Shown here in pieces: positions 8,853-18,505 of a DNA stretch of 64,000 nucleotides. Under the pieces are notes generated by a model. It saw only the letters and a program-made list of their open reading frames with translations, did not search any database and had not been told where the DNA came from. How positions within the stretch are numbered: the first letter of the stretch is position 1; each line of letters opens with the position of its first letter. Made by a program: the position numbers and the translations under genes. This stretch comes from T1Sed10-7 sp041685505. Its GTDB lineage: Bacteria; Actinomycetota; Nitriliruptoria; Nitriliruptorales; Nitriliruptoraceae. The stretch is taken from assembly GCA_041685505.1 (NCBI GenBank), contig JAWLFQ010000003.1, positions 1 to 64,000 of the forward strand. Direction: 5' to 3'.

Positions 8853-9838
8853 GACCCACCCCCCACCGGACGCGCCATCGCGGATCCCGAGCGGGCGGGC
8901 ACCGAGGGCGTGACCATGGTGCCCACGCCCTCGTCGGTGAAGATCTCGATCAGCACCGAGTGGAGCACCCGGCCATCGAGGATGTGGGCCTGCGGGACCC
9001 CGTCACGGATCGCACCCACGATGGAGCGCACCTTGGGGCGCATCCCGGTGTGCAGCTCGTGGGCATCGAGCATCTCCGCCAGGCGGTCCACGCCCACCTC
9101 GCTCATCAGCGCCTCCTTGTCGGGGTCGCCGAAGTCGAGGTAGAGGCCGGGGACGTCGGTGAGGTAGACGAGCTTGGAGGCACCCAACGCCGCGGCCACG
9201 GCCCCGGCTGCGAGGTCGGCGTTGACGTTGCGCTCCACCCCCTCGGCGTCCCGACCGACGGTGGCGATCACCGGCAGGAACCCGTCGGCCAGCAGCTCCT
9301 GCAGGTAGCGGGTATCGACCCGCTCGACCTCGCCGACCAGCCCGAGGTCCTCGCCCTCGGGCCCGGTGGCGGGGCGGACCTGGAGCAGGTTGGCGTCGGT
9401 GCCGGCCACGCCGACGGCGGGTCCTCCGGCCTCGCTGACCAGCGAGACCACCTCGGGGTTGACCCTGCCGAGCAACGCCATGCGCACCACGTCCATCATC
9501 GCGGCGTCGGTGACGCGCAGACCGGCGACGAAACGCGAGCTCACCCCGAGGGCCTCGGCCAGGCCGCTGATCTGCGGCCCGCCGCCGTGGACGATGACGG
9601 GCTTGAGTCCGACGAAGTGCAGCAACGCGACGTCGGCGGCGAAGGAACGCTTGAGCTGCTCGTCGACCATGGCGTTGCCGCCGTACTTGATCACCACGGT
9701 CTGGCCGTGGAAACGCGTGATCCAGGGCAGGGCCTCACGCAGGACCGCAGCCTTCTCCTGGGCGGCCTCGACGCGCTCGGTGGAGACGTGGTCGGCGGTG
9801 GTGATCCGACGGCCTCCGAGCTTGGGTGTGACGCTCAC
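8849..9838 (-). CDS. argB: Acetylglutamate kinase
   Basis: Phosphorylates N-acetylglutamate, usually the feedback-controlled step of the pathway. Amino acid kinase fold with KYGGNAM (51-57) and the substrate loop VHGGGPQI (83-90). I prefer GTG 9838 because AGGAG (9845-9849) lies six bases upstream. An ATG at 9859 overlaps the argJ stop as TGATG and would add seven residues. The 329-residue protein has an N-terminal helix of about 40 residues before the first glycine loop, as in arginine-sensitive hexameric enzymes. Feedback inhibition is therefore likely but inferred. The stop overlaps the argD start. Confidence 0.95.
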   Translation of the reverse strand: MSVTPKLGGRRITTADHVSTERVEAAQEKAAVLREALPWITRFHGQTVVIKYGGNAMVDEQLKRSFAADVALLHFVGLKPVIVHGGGPQISGLAEALGVSSRFVAGLRVTDAAMMDVVRMALLGRVNPEVVSLVSEAGGPAVGVAGTDANLLQVRPATGPEGEDLGLVGEVERVDTRYLQELLADGFLPVIATVGRDAEGVERNVNADLAAGAVAAALGASKLVYLTDVPGLYLDFGDPDKEALMSEVGVDRLAEMLDAHELHTGMRPKVRSIVGAIRDGVPQAHILDGRVLHSVLIEIFTDEGVGTMVTPSVPARSGSAMARPVGGGS

Positions 9839-9858
9839 GGGGTGCTCCTGGCCATCCA

Positions 9859-11100
9859 TCAGGTGGTGTACTCGGCGTTGAAGCGGACGTACTCGGGGGT
9901 GAGGTCGCAGGTCAGGACCGTGGCGGTGGCCTCGCCCGAGCCGACGTCCACGCCGAGCTCCACGATGTCGCGGTCCATGGCGGCCGCGACCTGGCCCCGG
10001 TCGAAGCTGGCGGCCACGCCGAAACGGCACACGGTGATGCCACCGCAGGTCACGCTGGTGCGACGCGGATCGAAGGCGACCCCGGCGCTGCCCATGGCCA
10101 TCAGGATGCGGCCCCAGTTGGGATCCGCCCCGTGGATCGCCGCCCGCACCAGCAACGAGGTCGCGACCGACCGGGCGAGGCGCTCGGCCTCCGTCTCCGT
10201 GGCCGCGCCCCGCACCGTGATCGCGGCCACGCGGGTGGCCCCCTCGCCGTCGGCGACGACCTGGTGCGCCAACTGCGCGCACACCATGTGCAGCGCCCGG
10301 CCGAGCACCTCGATCCCCGGCGGCTGCGGTGCGGTACCGCTGGCCAGCAGCGCCACGCTGTCGGAGGTGGAACCGTCGCCGTCGACGCTGATGCGGTTGA
10401 AGGTGGGGCGCACGGCTGCGCGCAGCAGCTGCCGACACACCGGTCCGCTCAGCGGCGCGTCGGTGGTGAGCACCACCAGCAAGGTGGCCATCGCGGGCTC
10501 GATCATCCCGACGCCCTTGGCCATCCCGGCGACGGTGCACCGACCACCGGTGCCGTCCGCCACCTCGACCGCGACCTGCTTGGTGCGGGTGTCGGTGGTC
10601 ATGATCGCCTCGGCGGCCGCCGGACCGCCGCCGGGCGACAGTGCCGCGACCAGCTCCGGGACGGCACCGGTGATCCGCTCCACCGGCAGGGGCACCCCGA
10701 TGACCCCGGTGGACATCACCAGCACCTCCTGCGGGGTGGTGGCGAGCTGCTCGGCCACGGCGGTGGCCATCGATCGGGTGTGCTCCTGGCCGTGGGGCGT
10801 GCACACGTTGGCGTTGCCGCTGTTGATGACCACCGCGCGGGCGGAGCCATCGGCAGCTGCCTGCTCGGTCCAGGTGCAGGAGGAGGCCTTGACCAGGTTG
10901 GTGGTGGTGACGACCGCGACGCCGGCGGGCGCGTCGGCGGCCACCAGGGCCAGGTCGGGACGGCCGGAGGGTTTGACCCCGCTGGTGGCGCCCGCGGCAC
11001 GGAAACCGGGCACGGCCGTGACCCCGCCCGCCACGGGGGTCAGCCCCGTGCGGTCGGCGGGTCCCCAGCCGGGGATCGAGGGGACCTCCCCGCCGCTCAC
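9859..11100 (-). CDS. argJ: Bifunctional glutamate N-acetyltransferase / N-acetylglutamate synthase
   Basis: Recycles the acetyl group from N-acetylornithine to glutamate. The precursor cleaves itself at the conserved KGVGMIEPAMATLL region (195-208): the bond before Thr206 is cut and that Thr becomes the N-terminal nucleophile of the beta chain. All residues of this motif are present. The length of 413 residues is normal. The start is GTG 11100, overlapping the argC stop by GTGA. The sequence alone cannot say whether the enzyme also uses acetyl-CoA (bifunctional) or only recycles. Confidence 0.95.
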   Translation of the reverse strand: MSGGEVPSIPGWGPADRTGLTPVAGGVTAVPGFRAAGATSGVKPSGRPDLALVAADAPAGVAVVTTTNLVKASSCTWTEQAAADGSARAVVINSGNANVCTPHGQEHTRSMATAVAEQLATTPQEVLVMSTGVIGVPLPVERITGAVPELVAALSPGGGPAAAEAIMTTDTRTKQVAVEVADGTGGRCTVAGMAKGVGMIEPAMATLLVVLTTDAPLSGPVCRQLLRAAVRPTFNRISVDGDGSTSDSVALLASGTAPQPPGIEVLGRALHMVCAQLAHQVVADGEGATRVAAITVRGAATETEAERLARSVATSLLVRAAIHGADPNWGRILMAMGSAGVAFDPRRTSVTCGGITVCRFGVAASFDRGQVAAAMDRDIVELGVDVGSGEATATVLTCDLTPEYVRFNAEYTT

Positions 11101-12158
11101 GGGTACACCCCGATGGCGCTGAGCCCGAGGGTCTCCTCCTCGCCGAGCAGCAGGTTGGCGTTGTGCACCGCCTGCCCGGCTGCGCCCTTGCCGAGGTTGT
11201 CGATGGCGGCGGTGACGACCACCCGACGCGTGCGCGGGTCCACCAGCGCGCTCAGCTGGCAGCCGTTGGAACCGGCGAGCGCCTTGGTGTGGGGGAACAC
11301 CCCCGGCGCCAGGACGTGGACGAAGGGTTCGTGGTCGTAGGCGGCGTGCAGGGCGTCCTGGACGTCGTCAGCGCCGACGCCGTCGTCGAGCAGGGCGTAG
11401 GCGGTGGTCAGCAGCCCACGGCTCATGGGGATCAGGTGTGGGGTGAAGGAGATCGGCGCCGGTGGCGCCAGTGGGTCGCTGTGCGGTGGGCGTGGCAGCC
11501 AGGCCTCGATCTCCCCGGTGTGGCGGTGGGTCGGCGCGCCGTAGGCGGTCACATCGCCGTGGACGTGGGCGAAGTGGAGGTTGTCCTTGGCTGCCCGTCC
11601 CGCCCCCGAGGTCCCGCTCTTGGCATCGATCACCACGGTCCCGGGCACCGCCAGTGGGGTCAGTGGCGCCAGCGCCAGCAGGCTCGCCGTGGGGTAGCAA
11701 CCGGGGTTGGCGACCAGCCGTGCCCCAGCGATCGTCCGGCGGTGGAGCTCGGGGAGGCCGTAGGCCACGTCGTCGGCCGCGGTCGGGTCCCCGGCGGCGA
11801 GGTCCGCACGCGGGTGCGCCTCGCCGTACCAGGTGGCGAAGCCCTCGGCGCTGAGCCGGAAGGCCGCGGACAGGTCGATCACCGCGGTTCCGGCGTCGTA
11901 GAGCGCCGCACCGAGCTCCAGGGCGACCCCGTGCGGGGTTGCCAGGATGACGAGGTCGAGCGCGGCGAGGGTGTCCAGGTCGATCGGATCGAAGGTCCGC
12001 TCCCCCGCCAGGTTGGGGAACAGCGTGGCGACGGGCTGTCCCGCCTGCGAGTGGGCGGCCACCACCTCGACGTCGAGGGCCGGGTGGGACGCGGCCAGTC
12101 GCAGCAGTTCCGCGCCGCCGTACCCGGACGCGCCGACGACACCGATGCGGTGGGACAC
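11097..12158 (-). CDS. argC: N-acetyl-gamma-glutamyl-phosphate reductase
   Basis: NADPH-dependent reduction of N-acetylglutamyl phosphate to the semialdehyde. It has the Rossmann motif GASGYGGAELLRL (9-21), the catalytic Cys154 in NPGCYPTA and His213 in HRHTGEIEAW. The start is GTG 12158 with GGAG six bases upstream, giving 353 residues, a normal length. This is the first gene of the arginine cluster. The 207-base divergent region upstream carries the TGCA-repeat operator candidate about 80 bases before the start. Confidence 0.96.
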   Translation of the reverse strand: MSHRIGVVGASGYGGAELLRLAASHPALDVEVVAAHSQAGQPVATLFPNLAGERTFDPIDLDTLAALDLVILATPHGVALELGAALYDAGTAVIDLSAAFRLSAEGFATWYGEAHPRADLAAGDPTAADDVAYGLPELHRRTIAGARLVANPGCYPTASLLALAPLTPLAVPGTVVIDAKSGTSGAGRAAKDNLHFAHVHGDVTAYGAPTHRHTGEIEAWLPRPPHSDPLAPPAPISFTPHLIPMSRGLLTTAYALLDDGVGADDVQDALHAAYDHEPFVHVLAPGVFPHTKALAGSNGCQLSALVDPRTRRVVVTAAIDNLGKGAAGQAVHNANLLLGEEETLGLSAIGVYP

Positions 12159-12238
12159 GGGGCACTCCGATGGCTGGAAGGGGCGTTGACGGCGCACGGG
12201 GACGGGGTCCGTCCGCGCGGCGACGGCGCGCGGCATGG

Positions 12239-12264
12239 TGCAGGAAACTGCAGGAACTTGCAAA
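12239..12264. promoter_or_regulatory. ArgR operator candidate (three TGCA half-sites)
   Basis: TGCA occurs at 12239, 12249 and 12259, each exactly ten bases apart, with near-identical GGAAAC and GGAACT spacers; the last copy reads TTGCAAA. The TGCA-N6-TGCA geometry matches, as I recall it, the arm spacing of mycobacterial ARG boxes, so this could be two overlapping boxes or one box plus a half-site. The site lies between argC (minus) and the S9 peptidase (plus). On the minus strand TTGCAA could be a -35 with CACCAT 17 bases on, so ArgR binding would block argC transcription. Confidence 0.6.
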
Positions 12265-12365
12265 CCGGTGCGTTGGTGCGAGGCTCTACCTTCGGGGCGT
12301 CCACGTCCGCAACCGCGCATCGGCCACGCGACACGATGCCGGCCGCAACGCACCCGGAGCACGCC

Positions 12366-14465
12366 ATGTCCGACCACCAGGGTCCCGCCCCCCGTACCAC
12401 CGACGACCCCGGCGGCGATCCCGCCCACGAGGCGCTGGAGTCGATGCTCTCCCGTCCACGGCTGGCCGGGCTGGCCGTCGCGCCCGACGCCACGCTGGCG
12501 GTGGTCGGTGTCGGCACACCTGCGCCCGAGGGCACGCGCATGCGCACCGCCCTGTGGGCCCTGGACCCCGCCGGCGTCGCCGACGCGCGCCGGCTGACCC
12601 GCTCCGCGGCTGGCGAGTCCTCCGCCACCTTCCTGGCTGACGGTGACCTGCTGTTCACCTCCGCCCGACCCGACCCGGACGCCGCACAGGCACCCGACGG
12701 TCCGCCCTCGGCGTTGTGGCGCCTGCCCCGCGCCGGGGGCGAGCCCGAGCTGCTGGTCGCTCCCGACGGCGGTGTGCGGGGGGTGTGGGCCGCGGCCGAG
12801 GCACCGGTGGTGCTCTTCGCCGCCGAGGTCCACCCCGGGGCTGAGGACCTGGCCGCCGACGCCGCGCAGGCCCGTGCGCGCGCCGATGCCGGGGTGACCG
12901 CGCAGCTGCACGGCCGGGGCACCTACCCCGTGGTGCACTGGGACCGGTGGCTGGGCCCCCGCGAGCCCGGCTTGTGGGTGCTCGATCTGCGTGACGGGGT
13001 GTCCGAGGAGGATGCCCTGCGCCTGCTGGCGCGGGGGCCGGCCCTGCGCGACGCGGAGGTGGCCATCACCCCCGACGGTGCCACCGCGGTCACCACCTGG
13101 TCCCGCACGGCATCGCGTCAGCTGCCCGACGATCTGGTCACCGACCTGGTCGCCATCGAGGTGGCGTCCGGCGAGCGGCGCGTGCTCGCCGAGGACGGCC
13201 GCGCCTTCGGTGCGCCGGCGATCGCGCCCGACGGACAGCGCGTGGTGTGCACCGCACAGGACCTCGGGGCACCCGACCGGGTCACCGACCGCACGCTGGT
13301 GCTGGTGTCGCTGGTGGCACAGGCCAGGCCCGAGGACCTCACCCCCGACCTCGACCGGTGGCCCGATGCGCCCCGGTGGACCCCCGACGGTGCGGCGGTG
13401 CTGTTCGTCACCGACGACGAGGGCCACCGCAGCGTCCACCGCGTCGAGGCCGAGGCGCACACCGGCGCCCAGGGCGTGCCCCAGCGCACGGTGACCCGCC
13501 TGACCGATCAGGGCGCCTACAGCGAGTTGTGCCTGCCCGCCGACGGCGCGGTCTACGCCCTGCGTGCCGAGGTGGGGGCGGCGCCACGTCCGGTGCGCTT
13601 CGATCCCGCCGGACCGGCCGGCGACGAGGTGGTGCTGCCCAGCCCCGTCGGCGCCGATCCCGACCACACCCGCGTGGAGCGCCGCACCACCGTCGCCACG
13701 GACGGGACGACGATCGGCTCGTGGCTGGTCCTGCCCGACACGGCCGCCGCGGACGCGCCCGTGCCACTGGTGGTGCTCATCCACGGCGGGCCCCTGAGCT
13801 CGTGGAACGGCTGGCACTGGCGCTGGAACCCCCACGTGCTCGCAGCCGCGGGCTACGCGGTGCTGCTGCCCGACCCCGCCCTGTCCACCGGCTACGGGCA
13901 GGACTGGATCGCCCGGGGTTGGGGCAGGTGGGGATCGGCGCCCTACACCGACGTCATGGCCACCGTGGAGGACGCCGCGGCTCGCGACGACATCGATGCC
14001 GACCGGGTCGCGGCCGCCGGTGGCTCCTTCGGCGGCTACATGGCCAACTGGATCGCCGGCCACACCGATCGGTTCCGGGCGATCGTCACCCACGCCTCGT
14101 TGTGGTCCTTGCGGGCCTTCCACGGCACCACGGATCTGGGCCTGTTCTGGGAGCGCGAGTTCGGCGATCCCTACGTGGACGACCGGCGCTACCGCGAGAA
14201 CTCCCCCGATGTGCACGTCGCAGCGATCACCACGCCCATGCTGGTGATCCACGGCGAGCGGGACCTGCGGGTGCCGATCAGCGAGGGACTGACGCTGTGG
14301 ACCGACCTGATCCGCCACGGTGTCGACGCACGCCTGCTGTACTTCCCCGACGAGAACCACTGGGTCCTCACGCCGCAGCACGCCAGGCTGTGGTACCAGA
14401 CCGTGCTCGCCTTCCTGCGCGAGCACCTCGAGGGCCGGCCCTTCGAGCGTCCCGAGCTGCTGTGA
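12366..14465 (+). CDS. S9 family peptidase (prolyl oligopeptidase / acylaminoacyl-peptidase type)
   Basis: Serine peptidase with an N-terminal beta-propeller-like region (about residues 25-400, with repeated ITPDG/IAPDG-type blades) and a C-terminal alpha/beta hydrolase domain beginning near VVLIHGGP. The catalytic triad is visible: Ser554 in GGSFGGYMANW, Asp633 in HGERDLRVP and His665 in DENHWV. It has 699 residues and no signal peptide, so it is probably cytoplasmic and degrades short peptides. The ATG at 12366 has GGAG six bases upstream. It diverges from argC and might share the ArgR site, but nothing else links it to arginine synthesis. The exact specificity is unknown. Confidence 0.93.
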   Translation: MSDHQGPAPRTTDDPGGDPAHEALESMLSRPRLAGLAVAPDATLAVVGVGTPAPEGTRMRTALWALDPAGVADARRLTRSAAGESSATFLADGDLLFTSARPDPDAAQAPDGPPSALWRLPRAGGEPELLVAPDGGVRGVWAAAEAPVVLFAAEVHPGAEDLAADAAQARARADAGVTAQLHGRGTYPVVHWDRWLGPREPGLWVLDLRDGVSEEDALRLLARGPALRDAEVAITPDGATAVTTWSRTASRQLPDDLVTDLVAIEVASGERRVLAEDGRAFGAPAIAPDGQRVVCTAQDLGAPDRVTDRTLVLVSLVAQARPEDLTPDLDRWPDAPRWTPDGAAVLFVTDDEGHRSVHRVEAEAHTGAQGVPQRTVTRLTDQGAYSELCLPADGAVYALRAEVGAAPRPVRFDPAGPAGDEVVLPSPVGADPDHTRVERRTTVATDGTTIGSWLVLPDTAAADAPVPLVVLIHGGPLSSWNGWHWRWNPHVLAAAGYAVLLPDPALSTGYGQDWIARGWGRWGSAPYTDVMATVEDAAARDDIDADRVAAAGGSFGGYMANWIAGHTDRFRAIVTHASLWSLRAFHGTTDLGLFWEREFGDPYVDDRRYRENSPDVHVAAITTPMLVIHGERDLRVPISEGLTLWTDLIRHGVDARLLYFPDENHWVLTPQHARLWYQTVLAFLREHLEGRPFERPELL

Positions 14466-14483
14466 TCAGCCGGTGCGGGGGTC

Positions 14484-14906
14484 TCAGCCACCCGGCGGCT
14501 TGCGCAACCGTTTGATCTCACCGCGGTGCTTCTTGGCACGCAGGCGGCGCTCCTTCGCGCCACGCGTCGGGCGGGTCCGCCGCCGCTGCCGCGGCGGCTC
14601 GAGCGCTTCACCGACGATCGCGCGGAAGCGGGCCTTGACGGCGTCGCGGTTGCGCTGCTGGCTCTTGTGCTCCGAACCGGTCAGGATCAGCACACCGTCC
14701 CGGGTCAGCCGCGAGGACAGGCGCTCCAGCAGCCGTGCGCGCTGCGCATCGGACAGCGCCGCGGAGGTGGTCACGTTCCAGCGCAACTCCACCTTCGAGT
14801 CGGTGGTGTTCACGCTCTGCCCGCCGGGCCCGCCGGAGCGGGCCGCACGCACCTCGAGCTCGGTCTCCGGGACGGAGACGCCGTAGGGCAGACGCAAGGT
14901 GGACAT
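14484..14906 (-). CDS. arfB: Peptidyl-tRNA hydrolase ArfB (ribosome rescue)
   Basis: Small release-factor-like protein of 140 residues that hydrolyses peptidyl-tRNA on ribosomes stalled without a stop codon. The GGQ catalytic motif is in ARSGGPGGQSVNTTDSKVEL near residues 21-40. The lysine/arginine-rich C-terminal tail (RRRTRPTRGAKERRLRAKKH) is the part that enters the empty mRNA channel in this family. It lies 41 bases downstream of pheT in the same direction and meets the S9 peptidase tail-to-tail with an 18-base gap that holds no clear hairpin. Confidence 0.93.
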   Translation of the reverse strand: MSTLRLPYGVSVPETELEVRAARSGGPGGQSVNTTDSKVELRWNVTTSAALSDAQRARLLERLSSRLTRDGVLILTGSEHKSQQRNRDAVKARFRAIVGEALEPPRQRRRTRPTRGAKERRLRAKKHRGEIKRLRKPPGG

Positions 14907-14947
14907 GGCCGCGAGGGTAAACCCGACCGTGCCCGCGCCGCCGCGGA

Positions 14948-17458
14948 TCAGCGGCGCAGGGTCGCGCCGATGGCCTCGGCAGCCTCGGCGACCGCGGTGA
15001 TGACCGCCTCGGCATCCGCGTCGGTGAGTTGCCGCTCGGGGTCCTGGAGACGCAGACGCATCGCCACCGACCGCCGCCCCTCGCCCACCTGCGCACCGCG
15101 GTACTCGTCGAACCACCACAGCTCGTCGAGCAGCGGCCCGACCGCGTCGCGGACGCAGCGTTCCAGCTGCGCGTAGGGCACCTCGTCGGCCGCGATCAGG
15201 GCGACGTCGACGGTCATCGCGGGGTGTCGCACCAGCGTCCGCGCCGCCACCGGCGGGTAGCCCTGGGTGGGCATCACCGCCAGGAAGGGCTCGAGCAGCA
15301 GCTCACCCACCACCACGGGCTCGGGCAGGTCACGACGCTCGGCTTCGCTGGGGTGCAGCTGACCGACGACCCCGATCTCCTGACCGCGCAGCCGGAGCGC
15401 GGCGGTCCGACCGGGGTGGAAGCCCTCGCGCTCCACGGCCGCACGCTCGAGCCGCCAGGTGGGATCGTCCGGCGGTGCCAGCCGGCGCGCGACACGGTCG
15501 AGGACGTCGAGCAGGTCCCACACCGACCACGTGTCGTCGACGTCCAGCCAGCCCTCACCGAGCTTGCGACCCTGGGCCGCCAGCGCCACCACCCGCGGTT
15601 GCAGCGGGATCGGCGCACCGTGCGGATCGCTCCAGCGCCACCCGGCGCCCACGACCGTGTCCACCGCAGCGCCGAGTGGGTCGTCCACGGGCCGGAAGCA
15701 CCGTCCGAGCTCCGCCAGCGCCACCCCGGGGCGGCCCTGGCCGTGGTTGCGTCTGAGCGCCTGGACCAGGCCCTCCAACAGGGAGGGCCGCATCGCCGCG
15801 GCGTCCCGGGCGAGGGGGTTGGCCAGCAGCACGCGGCCCTGGGAGGGCAGCACGCCGGCCAGGGCCGAGTCACCGACGAAGGGACGGGTACGGGCCTCGT
15901 GGAACCCGGCGGCCAGCGCCAGGTCGCGGGCCTCGCGTTCGGCCCGCTGTGGGGCGGTGAGCCCGCCGGTGGTCGGCAGCGCCGGGAGGTGGTCGGGGAT
16001 GTTGTCGTAGCCGTGGAGCCGGGCGATCTCCTCGGTGAGATCGGCGGGGCGTGCCAGATCACGGCGCCAGGTCGGTGGTGTGACCACCAGCGTGCCCTGC
16101 TCCCCGTCCGCGCCGCCGGGCGCGACCTGCGCACCCGCACGCGCCAACAGCTGCTGCTGGTCGTCGTCGCTGAGGTCGATGGCCAGGGTCGCACGCACAC
16201 GCTGCGGGTCCAGACGCACCGAGGGTCGCGTCGCCCAGGCGGGCGTCGGTGCGGTGGCCACGGCGTCGCTGCCCACGACCCGCGCACCCGACAGCCGCGC
16301 CAGCAGGCCAGCTGCCCGGGCCACGGCCCGCGCGGCACCCTCCGGATCCACGGCCCGCTCGAACCGCTGGCTGGCCTCGGAGGTCAACCCGAGCCGGCGC
16401 GAGGTCCGACGGATCCTGGCGGGCTCCCACACCGCGGCCTCCAGCAGCACGCGACGGGTGGTGGACGCCACCTCGGTGTCCAGCCCACCCATCACCCCGG
16501 CGAGGCTGATCGCGTGGTCCACGTCATCGATGACCAGGTCCCCGGCCTCCAGCCGGCGCTCGACGTCGTCGAGGGTGACCAGCCGCTCACCGTCGACGGC
16601 GTCACGCACCCGCAGCGACGGCCCCCCGATCCGATCGAGGTCGAAGGCGTGCAACGGCTGGCCGAGCTCGAGCATCACCAGGTTGGTGACGTCCACCGCG
16701 ACGTCGATCGGCCGCATGCCGGACTGGGTCAGCCGTTGGCGCAGCCACAGCGGGGAACCGCCGATGGCCACCTCCTCCAGCGCCCAGGTGTGGAAGGACG
16801 CGCACCCGTCGGTGTCGAGGGTCACCGGCACCGACGGTCCGTTCGGCGGCGTGGGGACCTCGGGGGCGTGCCAGCTCGTGTCCAGGATCGCGGCCAGATC
16901 GCGGGCCACCCCGAGCACGGAGAGGTGGTCCCCGCGGTCAGCCTGTACCGCGATCTCGATGACCGGCTCACCCACCGGGATGAGGTCATCGAGCGCAGCA
17001 CCGAGGGGGGTGTCGTCGGGCAGCACCATGATCCCGCTGGCGTCCTCGCCGATCTCGAGCTCCCTGGGCGAGGCGAGCATCCCGTGGGAGGTGACCCCAC
17101 GGATCTTGCGTGACGACAGGGTCAGACCCCGGGTCCCGTCGGGACCGGTCACGCCCGGTACGTGCCCCCCGGGCAGCGCGTGGGCGACGACGTCACCGAC
17201 CTCGAAGTTGTCGGCGCCGCACACCACCTCGACCTCACCCTCACCACCGTCGCCGGTGACCCGCACGAAGCGCAGCTTGTCGGCGTCCGGATGGGGCTCG
17301 TGGTGCAGCACCCGCGCGGTACGGATACCCGCGGCACCGGCACCGGGGGTCGTGACGTCCTCGACCTCGAGACCGGACAGGCTCATCACGTCGACGAGCT
17401 CGTCGACGGGCAGATCGAGGTCGACCAGCTCGTGCAGCCAGGACAGGGGCAGCTTCAC
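14948..17458 (-). CDS. pheT: Phenylalanine-tRNA ligase beta subunit
   Basis: Beta chain of the (alpha-beta)2 phenylalanyl-tRNA synthetase. Recognisable domains in order are: tRNA-binding OB (EMAP-like) around 40-150, B3/B4 editing domain, B5 DNA-binding-like domain, a catalytic-like core, and the C-terminal ferredoxin-fold anticodon-binding domain starting near RHPAMTVDVALI. The length of 836 residues is typical. The start is GTG 17458 with GGAGG seven bases upstream. It lies 45 bases downstream of pheS in the same operon. Confidence 0.97.
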   Translation of the reverse strand: MKLPLSWLHELVDLDLPVDELVDVMSLSGLEVEDVTTPGAGAAGIRTARVLHHEPHPDADKLRFVRVTGDGGEGEVEVVCGADNFEVGDVVAHALPGGHVPGVTGPDGTRGLTLSSRKIRGVTSHGMLASPRELEIGEDASGIMVLPDDTPLGAALDDLIPVGEPVIEIAVQADRGDHLSVLGVARDLAAILDTSWHAPEVPTPPNGPSVPVTLDTDGCASFHTWALEEVAIGGSPLWLRQRLTQSGMRPIDVAVDVTNLVMLELGQPLHAFDLDRIGGPSLRVRDAVDGERLVTLDDVERRLEAGDLVIDDVDHAISLAGVMGGLDTEVASTTRRVLLEAAVWEPARIRRTSRRLGLTSEASQRFERAVDPEGAARAVARAAGLLARLSGARVVGSDAVATAPTPAWATRPSVRLDPQRVRATLAIDLSDDDQQQLLARAGAQVAPGGADGEQGTLVVTPPTWRRDLARPADLTEEIARLHGYDNIPDHLPALPTTGGLTAPQRAEREARDLALAAGFHEARTRPFVGDSALAGVLPSQGRVLLANPLARDAAAMRPSLLEGLVQALRRNHGQGRPGVALAELGRCFRPVDDPLGAAVDTVVGAGWRWSDPHGAPIPLQPRVVALAAQGRKLGEGWLDVDDTWSVWDLLDVLDRVARRLAPPDDPTWRLERAAVEREGFHPGRTAALRLRGQEIGVVGQLHPSEAERRDLPEPVVVGELLLEPFLAVMPTQGYPPVAARTLVRHPAMTVDVALIAADEVPYAQLERCVRDAVGPLLDELWWFDEYRGAQVGEGRRSVAMRLRLQDPERQLTDADAEAVITAVAEAAEAIGATLRR

Positions 17459-17503
17459 GTCGGATCCTCCACGGAGGCGGGACGGGTGGTGCGTGGTGCC
17501 GGA

Positions 17504-18505
17504 TCAGAAGCGGGTGAGGAACCGGGCGTCGGCCTCGAACAGCTCCCGGATGTCGCCGATGCGGTGGCGCAGCATCGCCACCCGCTCGATCCCGATCCCG
17601 AAGGCGAACCCCGAGTAGCGCTCCGGGTCGATGCCACACAGCGACAGCACGTTGGGATCCACCATGCCGGCACCGAGGATCTCCAACCACCCGTGGTTGC
17701 CCCCGGGACCGTCGAAGGACACGTCCACCTCGGCGGACGGCTCGGTGAAGGGGAAGAAGGAGGGCCGGAGCCGGATCTGACGGTCGGCACCGAACATCGC
17801 CCGGGCGAAGGCCAGCAGGGTCCCACGCAGATCGGCCATGGTGACGTGCTCGGCGACGTAGAGGCCCTCCACCTGGCTGAACACCGGCGAGTGGGTGGCG
17901 TCCACGGCGTCGGCCCGGTAGGTGCGTCCGGGGACCACCACGGCGATCGGCGGGGCCTGGGTGGTCATCACCCGGGCCTGGACCGGCGAGGTGTGGGTGC
18001 GCAGGACCACGTCGTCGAAGCCGTCGACGTAGATCGTGTCCATCTCCTGGCGGGCGGGATGGTCCGGTTCGATGTTGAGCAGATCGAAGTTGTAGGCCCC
18101 GGACTCCGCCTCCGGCCCCTCGGCGACGCGGAAGCCCATGCCGATGAAGATGTCGAGCATCTCCTCCTCGACCTGGGTGAGCACGTGCGGCCGACCGGGG
18201 GGTACACGCCGTGGTGGCAGGGTGAGGTCGAGCCGCTCGGCCTCGAGCCGGCGGGCCAGCGCCGCCTCGGCGAGCGCCACCTTGCGGGCGTCGAAGGCCG
18301 CCTGGAACCGCGTGCGGAAGGCGTTGAGCTGCTGGCCCAGCGCCTTGCGCTCGTCGGGCGTGAGCTCGCGCATCGAGCCCTGGATGCCCGCCAGCTCCGA
18401 GCGCTTGCCCGTGAAGGTGACCCGCACCTGATCGAGGGCGTCGAGGTCCTCGGCGGCGGCGATGGCCTCCAGCGCGCGCGGTTCGAGGTCGTCGAGCGTG
18501 CTCAC
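17504..18505 (-). CDS. pheS: Phenylalanine-tRNA ligase alpha subunit
   Basis: Catalytic alpha chain of phenylalanyl-tRNA synthetase, class II fold. It has an N-terminal coiled-coil arm (about 1-85), then motif 2-like DAVDATHSPVFSQVEGLYV and motif 3 GFAFGIGIERVAMLRHRI near the C terminus. It has 333 residues. GTG 18505 overlaps the TrmH-family stop by four bases, so translation is likely coupled. It is followed by pheT in the usual order. I see no T-box or attenuator directly upstream; expression would come from read-through of the infC operon or a promoter inside the methyltransferase gene. Confidence 0.96.
   Translation of the reverse strand: MSTLDDLEPRALEAIAAAEDLDALDQVRVTFTGKRSELAGIQGSMRELTPDERKALGQQLNAFRTRFQAAFDARKVALAEAALARRLEAERLDLTLPPRRVPPGRPHVLTQVEEEMLDIFIGMGFRVAEGPEAESGAYNFDLLNIEPDHPARQEMDTIYVDGFDDVVLRTHTSPVQARVMTTQAPPIAVVVPGRTYRADAVDATHSPVFSQVEGLYVAEHVTMADLRGTLLAFARAMFGADRQIRLRPSFFPFTEPSAEVDVSFDGPGGNHGWLEILGAGMVDPNVLSLCGIDPERYSGFAFGIGIERVAMLRHRIGDIRELFEADARFLTRF

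Noticed and set aside
8849..10804. A 651-residue reading of argB with a long N-terminal extension
   Set aside because: The extension is the shifted frame of argJ; AGGAG six bases before GTG 9838 marks the start of argB.
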